Shown here in pieces: positions 10,930 through 23,305 of a stretch of DNA of 64,000 nt. Origin of the DNA: Arion vulgaris (lineage: Eukaryota > Mollusca > Gastropoda > Stylommatophora > Arionidae); contig CM036754.1 in NCBI GenBank assembly GCA_020796225.1, positions 70,641,940 through 70,705,939 on the forward strand. The letters are read 5' to 3'. The notes under the pieces are model-generated. The model was given only the letters and a program-made list of their open reading frames with translations, was not told the origin of the DNA and ran no database searches. Each line of letters starts with the position of its first letter. The first letter of the stretch is position 1. The position numbers and the translations under genes were made by a program.

Positions 10930-11225
10930 TACTCCTCTCTGCCCTCCGTGGAGCATAGAGCCTCAACAGTTGTTCACCATTTTACTCAGTCTCTGGCTGT
11001 TTTTTTTTAATGGTCTCCCAGGATAGTCGAGCACTCTACAGTTCCTCAATATGACTTTGTCTCCAGGTCTGTTTACTGCGCCCTCTTTTTTGTTTTCTTT
11101 GCGGGTTCCATTCAGATGCTTGTCTAGTGACACTCGAATGTGTCTTCCGTAGGGGATGCCCGACCCATCGCCATTTTCTCCTCTTAACCTGATCTACTAG
11201 TTTAGTCAATGGATCATCATCACTG
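10930..11225 (-). mobile_element. LINE C-terminal fragment (RT tail)
   Basis: The minus strand reads LVDQVKRRKWRWVGHPLRK, then ASEWNPQ and RGRSKQTWR, the basic segment that follows the RT domain in RTE-like LINEs. It overlaps the start of the RNase H fragment at 11220, so two different LINEs meet here. Confidence 0.7.
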
Positions 11226-13110
11226 CACATCGTCACAATTAGTGGTCTGATCTCGGTGTATGTCGCTCAGCGTGTGGTAACTAACACCGGTTCTTTCATG
11301 GTTTACTATTTGACTTGTTATTCTTGCAGTCTGGTTAGGAATCATATGTTCTCTCTCCCATATGGAATTTAGAATGTTGCCCATTGCTCGTCCGCTTTTT
11401 GCAGCAGCCATACCTGCAAGCCTAATGGCGCGTTCATTTCCCATCACACCTGCATGTCCTGGCACAAAAATAAAACTGATTTTTGTCAGCCTAGACCTCA
11501 ACAACTCCAACCATTGTCTCTGAGCCCAGCCTGTTTCAATCTTTCTGAGCATACTCATTGAGTCACTGAGAAAACATGCATGGATAAAAGTCTGACCCTA
11601 GCCAGGCCTTCGCTTTAGTCATTGCCATAAATGAGACTGCTTGTAGTCACGGCACAACGTCCCATCTGATTTGAGGAGTGAAAGACCATAAGCTCTGCAC
11701 ATATCGAGTCACTGACACATCTGTATAAATAATTGCATCGTTCTCAGAAATTAACACCTGAACTTCTGCCTCTATGACCAATGGTTTTACTTGTCTGCAT
11801 TCTTTATCAAGTCTGATATATACTGAAATAGATGAGCTGATTCCTGTTGGCATCCATTCTTCATAGAGTTCAATGTTGAATACAGTCCTCTGTCTGATCC
11901 ATCCAAGTTTTTCCTCTTTTTAATCCATTTCCTCTCTTTATTTCTATGTGAAGAGGATGTTGTGTGTCAGTATTGATTCGATGGTGTGCATGGCACATCC
12001 ATGTTCTTTCTTCCATAGGATAATCAAGAAGGTATCGCATGGTATGTCTTCAGTGCGCCCAAGTATGATACACATAGCCTCATTCTGTATTCTTTTCATC
12101 TGCATGTGGCCAAGAATCAGGATCGCCAGAGCACACTCAATTACAGACAGAACCAGGTACAAGAGACAAAGATGGCGCTGCTCAGTTTGCAGCAGTTATT
12201 ACTCATTATCACATGGTCTATGTGTTTCGTGAGAACAGGCAAACCCAGGTATTTCATAGCCTGAGATCTCTCCCTCTCTGAACACAAAACCATGGTTGGT
12301 GATGGAATATTGACGATACAGTTGTTCAAAGAAACCCATGGCATAGCTGCTTTTGTGGGGTTGACCAATGCTCCTGCTTCCCCCGCATCACCTACTTATG
12401 CGGGCAAGTTCTTCCACAACCTGCTCTCGATCCTTGCCCTGACGATACACCAAAACATTACCTGCATATGACATTGTTCTACCTGTGATTCTCACAATAC
12501 AGATGTTGAACAGCACCAGAGATAATGGTGACTCTTGTGGTAAACCAGAGTGTATTGTTGTTGAATCCCAGCTGCCACATTACCTTTCACTGGAAGAGAG
12601 CCGCAAAGATCCAACTGAGAAGGAATGGGCTGATATTGAGCGTAGTCAACTGAACCATGGAGAGCCGTTGTAGCGCAGTTGTTAGTGAACTCGCTCGCAA
12701 GGCTGGTGGTCTGGGTTCAGCTCCCGCAATGCGTGGAATTTTTCCTGACCACGACGGCTCTCAGGTCGACCCAGCCTCAACTGGGTACCAGACATGCTGG
12801 GAAAGTAAAGGCGGCGGCGTGATGCTGACCACATCACCCATTGTGTGCCGACGGTCAATGAAAAATACAGGCCTAACACTGTATTGACCTATATACCACG
12901 AGGTATGAAAGGGTTCTTTTACTTACAACTGAACCATTAAAAATGTAAAGGCACTCTATTATATGAGTCTTCAAAGTCAATTTCAGCTGCCCATGTCTCA
13001 ATGCCGAGTGAAACCAGAGACTTCGTGGGCAAGAATTGCTGCGTTCAAATAGTTGTGGGTTCAAATTAAGTGGCTTTAAGTAAACACACCTGTTGAATAC
13101 AGTCCTCAGC
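11220..13110 (-). mobile_element. Decayed LINE with RT and RNase H, split by SINE C
   Basis: Reading leftward on the minus strand: DFEDSYNRV (RT palm, near 12960), SINE C, LPQESPLSLVLFN and SYAGNVLVY (altered YADD box, near 12480-12550), MKYLGLPV, RIQNEAMCIILG, then IYTDVSVTRY (altered start of RNase H) and [16 protein letters not shown]. The order RT then RNase H fits I-like LINEs. Many stops and shifts make it inactive. Confidence 0.8.
12659..12925 (+). repeat. SINE family C, copy 2, with target duplication
   Basis: Nearly intact, with a tRNA-like head (GTAGCGCAGTTGTTAGTGAA) and B-box-like GGGTTCAGCTCC. The 12-bp repeat CAACTGAACCAT flanks it at 12647-12658 and 12926-12937. It sits inside the RT region of the minus-strand LINE, so it is younger than that LINE. 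Confidence 0.9.
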
Positions 13111-13619
13111 CTAACCACAGCCAACTCTAGATAACTAGGCCAGACAACTGACTGGGGAATCCTGACCTAGATCGGGGCTGGAATCTATATATGTTTGATA
13201 GAACACTGCAAGATTTTTTGCAATTTTACTGAATTCTGTGAGTCTATGGTTATATATTGATGACAAATATTCATAACATTGATATTCCTTATCGTTAAAC
13301 TTAACTTGTTGCAAAATATAACTTTGATTTAGCATTTTGTGTTGATTTAAAAATGAATTTGTCTATATACAACACTAATGGAATGCAAGGCCACATGGTG
13401 TAGTTGTGGTCTGATTTCCTATAATTCTTACCTGAGTCCAAAAGCTCATAAGTTTATAGTTGGCTCTGGCCTTACCCATCCAAGATTTTCCTATTTTTTA
13501 CCTAATTTTCTAATCTACTAAAAGACACATATTGTGATATGTCTGAAATTGTTTTAAAATATATTTAAAATCTCCCCCCATCTCATTCAGAAACAAGAAA
13601 CAATGATTTGAAACTGAAA
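13111..13619. other. Intergenic, nothing recognised
   Basis: AT-rich sequence between the LINE and the FTSJ3 polyadenylation signal, with no coding or repeat signal I can support. Confidence 0.4.
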
Positions 13620-13625
13620 TTTATT
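13620..13625 (-). terminator. FTSJ3: FTSJ3 polyadenylation signal
   Basis: The minus strand reads AATAAA about 54 bases after the FTSJ3 stop codon, a plausible place for the only signal of a short 3' UTR. Confidence 0.65.
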
Positions 13626-13678
13626 CACATACATTTGAGAACAAATAAATTTCCATGAAATCACTTCTCACTCTGCCT

Positions 13679-13878
13679 CTATGTGCGGGTTTTTCTTCCC
13701 CTAGATTTAGCTTCTGATCTTTGCTGTGCCCTAACATCTTTCTTCATACGTCCATCTACAACTTTGAAGTGCCCTTTGACGCCAGCTGGTCGACGACCTT
13801 TTCCCCGCTCCTTGTTTAGCTACCACATAAGTCACACTTTGTTTTGCTTTGCTAAGGAGTCCAGCCTTTTTATAAATT
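13679..13878 (-). CDS. FTSJ3: FTSJ3 exon 17 (last), with apparent +1 frameshift
   Basis: The acceptor TTATTTCAG fixes the start. The first part reads [20 protein letters not shown], then AKQGAGK. Conserved sequence continues in another frame as [20 protein letters not shown] and on to a stop at 13681-13679. One extra base in the GGGG-AAAA homopolymer (13799-13806) explains the shift. As written, the frame would end about 40 residues early. Confidence 0.88.
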
Positions 13879-16800
13879 CTGAAATAAGAAACACATCATG
13901 AAGTATAGTTAATAAGTACACTAGTCAATGGGAGTAAATGTTATATTATAACTGGGTTTGAAAACTAAACAGTGGTGTGGTGCTCAGACTATACTCGGTT
14001 TGCTACCTAGAGTGATCAAGCAATATTTAAACAATCTCTGATACCAGTAGAGTAAGTAAGATTGAGTGCCTGGGCAGATGACGCTCATCAGCCCGGGAGA
14101 GCAGGTCATCTACGGGTCGCTGCCCTGAAAGACAATAGCAACCTGCTGCCTTGTGGGTTTTGGCTGGGGACAGCGAAAGGCTAACAGAGAGCGAACGAAA
14201 GATGCCCTCCTATCTTTACCTATTTCTTGCAGCTCCTTCTAAGACGTTCATACATCGTCAATCTCCATCTATATTTAGACTGCGATCTTAATGTGGTTTT
14301 AGTCCAAAGAGTACCCACTGTCTGTGATTGCTCTAGAACAACCACTTGTTGAGGCCTGCATGTGATATGTACCAGTGGGCTAGGCCTACTTACGCGTGCA
14401 AATGGCCTGATCCCCCATTAAACTTTTCTGGGAAACACCAGGCTAAAATTGCAAAGATAAGGCTACTCTTCAAACCGTCATTGTCTTGTGTGCAGTGTTA
14501 AGATGTACATGAAGTCATCATAACTCCTCCAATGAAGATGGAATATGCCATCCTCTAACAGGCAACAGAACTAACATATACAGATCATACAGTTAATGAT
14601 TGTGTTCAGAGATCTTACATGGAATGGGGCTGTTACTGTTCATCATCATTGGACTCATTTTATCTTTATGTTTGGGGGCCATATATAGCAAAGTTAATGA
14701 TCACACGCAGTGGAAATTCTGGGATTTGAGGCAAACAATACTGGTGTGCACACTGTATGCGACTGAGCTACAGAAGAGCTAGATCCTTTACTTGGGGACC
14801 CAAATTACAAGTACCTCTGAAGTTGGAGTATGGCTTGTCTGAATGACGAGGGACACTGGTGATGAGGAAAGCAAGCCTTCACGTAAAAATACAAAGCAAC
14901 ATGACTATGTCTGAATTCATAGCAAGCGTTGGAAAAAAAACCTCCCTCAAAATCTTTGTCTGAACTTCTGAGCATGAGATGCAGAAGTAGCAAGAACTGA
15001 AAAATATTTCTAAAAGGGTCCAAGGCGATCCAACAAAGATAGGATTTATTTCATTGCATCGGGTTTCCCCCATATGGCTCTGTCCCTGTCGGCAGAGATG
15101 GCACGCCACTGCACACATGTACCCAGATTTGAACCCACTACCTTCAGTATGACAAACATCTTAACCACTCCACCATTGAGACCCCTTGAAAAATATGTAC
15201 AGAAGACAAGAATAACTGCTTACTGCTTGATCTGTTGCCATTTCTCTTTCTCAGAAGTATCAATAGTGTCAGATATAGCATTGGCCTTGTTTCTGGCTTT
15301 CTCGTGTCGTTTAAGCATCTGCAATAAATTATGTGAATACAATCAGTATATTGTCCGTAGATATACAAAACGTCTGAGAACTGCAAGACAACAACTTGCT
15401 AACAAGTTTTGCTGTTGCATGAAAATATGTGTCTTGCAGTTTCTCATTTTGTGTACAAATCTATTTGCCAAGCAGTTAGAAAAATGAATGTTGATATATT
15501 TTTTATTTTGAAATTCTATCCAATGTCTATTTTGAACTTGTGGTGAAATGTGCATTCTTAACTGACCATTTACACGCTATCGCTTTATAGATCTCTCCAT
15601 AAATTCATTCATGTGGAAATCTGATTCATCCAGCCTTAGCATGGGTGGGTTTCGTCACATATTCAGCGTCATTTGGAGCTCTGGTGCTTATCCTTCGGCG
15701 ATGTGTCCGGATTCAGCCAGCGTTTACTGGGTTCGCTCTCCGTTAGCCTGGCCCAGGTTGACTTCTACACATTTAGGACACATGAATCCGATTTCAGCCA
15801 AACCTCCTTAGTCGCCTCTTACGATATGCGTGGCAGGTAACAGTGTTTCTATTCTTTACACCCCAATTTGGGCCCTGAAACCACTCGGGACTTTATAGAT
15901 CTGAAATGCATTGGAAATGTTTTGTTGCTTTTCAATTACTATCCGTTCCAATTCGACTTTAATATTAAGTAAAAACTACTTAAACATGGCTTATGGTATA
16001 ACTAGAAGTGAACAGAATTTACCATTCACTCTAGGATACCATGTGCCAAAAAAAAACAGAGACATTTTTCATGAATGTCTAGTTTGCGAACAATTAATAA
16101 ACAATGCACTTATTCACAATTTTCTTAATTTTTATGTATTCATAAATGGATTACCTATATAAAGAGAGTGAGCGTCTATAGCTCAAGCGGTAGTGAGCTC
16201 GATCACAAACCCAAGCGTGCCTGGTTCAAACCCCACGGTGGGCAAGTTTGGAAGCACATTCGTTTCCGTGGATTTTATAAAAGGTAAAAATATACCTCAC
16301 CGTTCAGAAAGCAATGGCAAACTACTGAATGTATAAGTGGTGCTAGAAAATCGACCACTCGTTTACTGTGGTGAATGGCTACATCCTGTAAAGGATATGC
16401 CACGAAAAAAAAAATATAAAGAGAGCAGTCTGACTTGTTTATTCAACCTATTGTTCATCAAGACATCCTTTGTAAGTTCAATTTTTGTTCTCCCAATTTT
16501 AAATTTTTAATGTTTACAAGTTTATGTCTACGCGTCAAACGTTAATGGTCTTCACGAAGGATGTGTGCAATCAACCTACCTTCTCCAGAACATAGCATCG
16601 TCCAAGTTTGCACTATATGACTTCTCAAGCTCACTTATTTTTATTAGGAATGTCACACAATTGTTCTTTATTAAATATCTAGAAACTCTAAAATAGATTA
16701 TGATCTATCTGGTCAGTTCAAGATTTATGTAGCATGTTTACTGAACCTTACAAAAAACACAGTTGTTTCTGCAGTCAGTAAATCTCTGAAATCAAGAGGG

Positions 16801-19800
16801 CGATGTAGACCTGTATCATGTTCGCAAACTTTTCAGTCCAAGATGACTGCGAAAGGGGAAGGATAGATGGGCGGGCATTATTACTATGAGGCTGAATGAA
16901 GGGCTCAAAGGCTAGCATCGTGCTTATTGAAAATTGTGGCATATCCTTTACAGAATTCGCCATCAACCACAGTAAACTAGTCACTGATTTTCTAGGCACC
17001 ATTTATACTTTCAGTAGTTTGCATTGATTTATGAACAGTGACGTCTATTTTTACTGTTTGTAAAAATCTACATGAACAAATTTGCTTCCAAACTGCTCAT
17101 CGTGGAGTTTGAACCAGGTACTCTTTGGTTGTGATCGAACTCACTACCACTAAGCCACAGACACCTACATGCTTAATACCCAACCACAAAAATCCATACA
17201 CAAATTCATAAATTATGTTTTTCTTTGACTAGTAAGAGATAAATTACACAATGTGGTCCTTGTACTGAAAAGTTTGATGACTATTGAACTATGATTATCT
17301 AACTAATGCATTTGTCATCAACATTGATTTGAATGATCAAAATATATACCTTTCGCTTCTTTCTTGCCCTGGCCTCTGCTATTTTCTTGATGGGCTGTGC
17401 ATCAACTGATTTCATTTTCAGTTTGTACTCCTCCATTTCTTCCTAAGAATCAGATATACATGAGACATCATAACACCAAAAAACGGCAGTCAAAGAATTC
17501 AGTTTGGCTGTTGCTGAAATAAAATTTAAACCTTCTTGTAGCGAGATAATCTGCTTTTAATGACAGACCAGTCTTCATTTATAGTTATCACCCGTGTGTT
17601 GCCAGGGCCAGTAAGGGGAGCAAAGAATAGCGACACTGCAAGTTGTAAGAGGCAACTACGGTAGGGGCCTAGAGAAGCTACCCTAGTAAATAAAAAGCAT
17701 AACAGAAATCGGATGTGCTGGCCTACTTGTAGGCGCATAACTGGCACAATGTACCATCGCTCAGACCACACACAAATCACAAAGAGTGGTTTATCACATG
17801 GTTGATATGAAGCGTTAGAAGTTTATAGTTGTAGCGGTAGGCAGTGATTCTTCTTTGACTGCCCTGAAAAGAGACATTCGGTATGTTGTGTTGCAATTTA
17901 AAGTGACATTACAACACCTGCACCTTCCAGTCAAACTGTTTTCAGCACACTATTTTTGAAACCGGATTTACATTCCCTACTTGTTCATGCTGCAGTGACG
18001 CAATCTATTACCAGGACCACCACTTGAAGTGCAGCAGAGGCTTGGTCAGCTCTAGTTTTATTATCTCAATCATTCACTGCACATACGGTTCTCAAATTAA
18101 AGGACAGCGCACTAATGGTCCCTATAGCATGATTCTACCAAGTTTTGCTGGTTATATTTGACAATGTTAATATTTAAAATAAATATAAACACATGCAACA
18201 TGGTACATTAAACAGAGACCATGAATGCATTGATTCAGTAGCACTGAGCGCCTGCGTGGTGCCAGGAGCCTGCAAGGGTAGCAAAGAATAGTACCACTGC
18301 GACCTACAAGGCATGCCATAAGAGACGACCGATGTAGGGGCATAAGTAGGCTACTCTAGTAAATAAAAAGCGGAGCAGAAATCGGACATGCTGGCCTACT
18401 TGTAGGCGCATAACTGGCACAATGTAGTCACTCTTTTGCTCAGATCACATACAAATCACAAAGAGTGATTGACTGAGGGTGGCGAGAAATATTGGACTCA
18501 ATTCTATAGGACATTGAAGTGGGAGGCAATAGGGTTCGAAAAGAAATGATAGCCTGTAGGACATTTGTAATGTATAACTGTACGAGAGGAACAAGTTATT
18601 GTCAATTGAGGTCAGAATGAGAGTTATACAGTGCTACATAGAACCAATACTGACATACGGATGCGACTCATGGACAATAAACAAACAGATCGAAAAATCT
18701 CTAAGGGCCACAGAGATGTGGTTTTACAGAAGAATAATGAGAATCCCATGGACTGCTAAAATGATTAATGTTGAAGTGTTTCTTCTTCAAACGCTCCATA
18801 TCGACCACTTGTCAACCACTCTGCGTGATTTGTATGTGATCTGAGCCTAAGAGCGATTGTATGCTGTGTCAGTCATGCGCCTACAAGTAGGCCAGCACAT
18901 TCGATTTCTGCGCTGCTTTTTATTTACTAGGTAGCATCCCTAGGGCCTACATTAGTCGCCTCTTACGACATGCATTGTACGTTGCTCCGGCACCACACAG
19001 ACGCGTTGAGGGAGGTCAAGACACAGAGAAAGCTTATCAATATAAGAAAGAGGCAGTCATCATTTTTCAGACATGTGATGAGGAAGGAGGTTTAGAACAC
19101 CTTGTGACAACTGGTAAAATCGAGGGTAGGCGAGACAGAGAATTTTGGACAGCCTTTCATGGGGCGTCAATATCTGAGATGATAGCAAACGCCAGAGACA
19201 GACATTTGTGGAGATCTATGATCGCCTACACCTCCTGGCACAGCACAATGATGATGATGAGAGGAATGCCATTTTGTGTCTTTAGGCCCAGCACAAATGT
19301 TAGGTTTGAATCTCTAAGGAATTAGTTTTCGCTCTGTCTTGACACCAATATGACCTTACAAGTCATGGGACTAGTCATCTATCTATGTTAAGTTCAAACC
19401 AAACTTCCATATTATCAAAGAAGATACCAACCTTGGACACTGGCCTTTGTACCCTCATATGTTTTTTCTCTTCACTTACAAACCAATCTGGCAGATGGTC
19501 ATCATCAAACATGTATCTGAATGATAAAAGAGAATATGGTTCAGATACAAGAATGCTTACCATCTTTAGTCAAGTAAGAAAGATGCCATATAAGTAAGTT
19601 TTGGCTTCCGACAACATACGACGGCTGGCTCAGGTAACAATTCTAGTAAATAAGACCACAACTATTAGTGATCCTCACATTCCAGTGTTGTTATATATAG
19701 ACTAATTCATTTTAAAAAGTGACACATCATGATAAATCAAGGTTATATTATGTTACAAGTGTAAAGCTAAGAAATATCAGTAGTGTTAACATTTTTCATC

Positions 19801-22800
19801 ATTAAATAACCATGAACGCATAGAATTGAGTAAAATTGCAAAGAAGTGTACATTGTTTTATCAAACATATACAAAAACCAGCCCCCATTAAACAAGAATT
19901 TTAAATTTTATATTTTTGTGCCGCATTCGCTCTCTACGAATTCAGGTATAGTCGAATGCCTGTGCCTAGTTTGACACCAACTGAATTTTGCATGAAGGCT
20001 TGCTTTCCATCACAAGTGTTCCTCGCCATTCTTCGACTTCACAGGTACATACTATATGATGGATGTTTTCTTATGTAACTGGTTCTTACAAGTATATCTG
20101 GAAGTAGAGAACCCCAACTGTAGCAACACATCATAAATGTATTGTACTGTGCCAGTACTAGTTCACTAACAGACAAGACCTAAAAACATTATAAATGTCA
20201 AGAATAAGATAAAACAGTTCACAGAAGCTCTGAGGGCAGAAGTCCCCAACCAATTCACTGCAAGTCTTCTTATCTTTAGCTTTTTCTAGCACCTGCTATC
20301 AGTTGTTCGGTATATCCTTAATCACTGCCTCCATGCATTTTTAACCTTTTAGCTGCTATGGACATGTATAGATGTTTCCCCCATTCACTGCTAAAGATGC
20401 GTTAACACACATGTTATTATATTTCCTCTTTGGGCTAAAAACGCATTAACAAGTTATACATTTCTACCGTCACTGCTATAGGTTTGTGACCTAGAACCAA
20501 ATAGTATTTAATTTTAGATATGTCTTAGGAAAGTATGTAGCCGCGAAATGGCTAGAACTGGTCCTCTATTTTGTTTTCTCTGCAGATTCCAGGAAAGGAT
20601 CCCTCTTCTTGTATTTCCTTCAGGTTTTCTCAAGATCTGTTCTATCCAGCATCGTCCCCTTCTTTACCTCTTGGTTCACTAGTATCTGTCTCATTCACTT
20701 CATACGCTCTTCATTTGTAACCCATTTCAGTCCCTCTATTCTGCTCAAACAGCAGTTGATGAATGATTGCAATTTATTAGTTAATGTTTGAATTGCTCTC
20801 CATGTTTCTGACTGATACAGCAGAACTGCTACCCCTAAGATAAGTAGTATTAAATCTGAAACAGCTAAAACAACCATCTGATGGCGATATAGAGAGAAGT
20901 GGTCGCAAGACCACCCTCAACACAGCGCCAAAGATGGGTACTATGGCCTGTCCCGTAGCAAACAAGTCATATTTCGCCTCCAAACCGGCCATAACAGACT
21001 CCGGGCACAACTTTACAACAAATTAAAAATTGTACACAACTAGCCTGTGCCACTGCGAGAAGGCGAACATGGCGGCAGAGCACCTACTGCAAGACTGTCC
21101 ACTGCTAGCGGACCTGAGAGCTAAGCTGGCAGGGTTACCCAAGCCGGACAGGTCAAAGGAGAGAGGTCAGACTAAATGTGGTCTCCTGCAGGTTGGTAGT
21201 TGTGTGATGGGATAACTACCCATCCATTTAAAAGATGACACAATTACAGAAACCAAAAACAAATTGTTCAAAATAAGCATTTGAGTGGAATCCGCAGGGA
21301 AATCAGAAAAGGAGACCCCCTAGACAGAATCTTCTTGAGGAACTGAAGGATGCTCGATTATCCTTGGAGGCCATAAAGAAAACAGCTAGAGACTGAGAAA
21401 AGTTGTGCACAACTCTTGAGGCCCCATGCTCCACGAGGAATAAGTCAAGCAAGTCATATGAAACTGATCGTAAAGAAGAAGGAATCACAACAAACGTTTG
21501 CGCCCCTCCCTTCACAAAAAAATATATACATACAAGTAAAAATGTTTATGGTACACACCTATGATAGGCACTGTCTACAATCTCCCTCTTTCTCTTGCGT
21601 GACTCAATCATTGCTGTTCCAATAGCCAAACCTTCACAATCGAGTTGGAGGCTGGGGTCTAATGAAGACTTGGATACCACTTCAATGCCATCTATCATTG
21701 ATGTCTTAGCTGCAACTCTTTTCTTTCGTTTCTTGTTTTTATTAAATGCTTCTTCAAAGTCATAGTCATCACTGTCATCATCATCACTCTCATCATGACT
21801 GCCCATGTCAAAACCACTATCCCTCTCATCTGTGTCTTGACCATTGGTCTCTTCGTCTTCGTCAGATTTGTTTTCTCCTTTATCCTTTCTCTTATTTTTC
21901 TTTGTCACATTAGGGTATTCCTCAAGGTCGACATCATCTTCTATATCATCATCTAAGTCTGCAAAGGCAGCCTGGAATGAAATATTCAAGTTACACAAAG
22001 TAGGAGATAAGTACTAGACATAATTTTACACAAATTCAACATTTTATAAACACATACCTACTTCTGCATTCGCCCACTATAAATTCAGGCGCAGCCATGG
22101 CGTCTGGTGCAGCGCTTCTGACTGATTTTTGCGTGAAAGCCTGCTAACCGTTTTATTGGTATCCTGGCCATACAGCCTCCTCCGACTTCAGAGGTACATC
22201 ATCAAGGTGCGTATCCTTTATAAGACGCTCTCTTTGCAGCCCATCTGAAGTTCACGCTGTCTCTAGCCAGTTCACTCACTTCATCGATGGTCATATTCAT
22301 GGTTTCTTTAATATCTTGTAGCCATCTTCTTGGTCTGCCTCTGCGTCCTGGGACCATGTCCTCTAATACTGTTCTTTCCAGGCCATCGTGACGCTTAATG
22401 TGACTAAAGTATCTAATTTTCTGTAAAGTATGTTGTTTATCAGCCAATTCTCTTTAACATTTAGTTCTTTCAGGACTGCATAGTGTTCATTCTTTTTCTG
22501 TCCATGGTCATGTCTTAGGGGATCTTTCTGTAGAGCATTTAGGTTTTCGAAGGACTGGATTTTCAAGCTTGCATTGTTTCAGAGTTTACAAAAATACAAA
22601 TGGTGTCAGCAAGGTTTTGCAACTTACAAAGAGGAGACTCCATACTCTACATGTATTCACAGTAGAAGTATCAGACCACATGTCTGTGATGAGCTGGCAA
22701 ACTCTCCTACTGAAAAAAACCCAAGGTGGAAAAAGCCAAGTCGATGACAGAGTCATGTAACATAAACAAAGTAGAAATATCTAGACAACACGCGTGATGA

Positions 22801-23262
22801 GCTAAACTCCGTCACTGAACAAAAACCAAGGCTAGAAAAGCCCAGCTGATGACAGGTGTGACACAAAATAGGTGGATTACACACAAAGGCACGAGCAGAA
22901 AAAGTTCGAAATTACAACCTGGGATACCTGCAAACGTTAAAGAGAGTTGGTTCTTCTTCTAACCAGGGCTGTGAGTTTTCACTCTTTGCAGCTAATACAA
23001 ATTGTAGAATCTACATGTGTTCTGTAATTGTGGAAGACTGGTGTTAATGGTATTATGAACAGATGGGTGTGGTGTGAGTTCTTTCTTTCTTAACTCTTTC
23101 CAAGCGCAGCTATTTCCTCAAATTTTAAACAGTTAATTCAAGAGGCAAAAATTACTGTCAATAGATACATATACATACATATATATATATATACATACAT
23201 ATACATACATATATATATATATATATATCATATATAATAATATATATATATCATACATATAC

Positions 23263-23305
<43 letters not shown>

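Noticed and set aside
16169..16245. Possible tRNA gene (A-box and B-box-like sequence)
   Set aside because: It is the head of a SINE with an A-rich tail and a target duplication; the acceptor stem does not close. The same holds for the heads of families A, C, E and I.
18975..19325. 116-codon plus-strand frame as a gene
   Set aside because: It is the end of a SINE-interrupted LINE.
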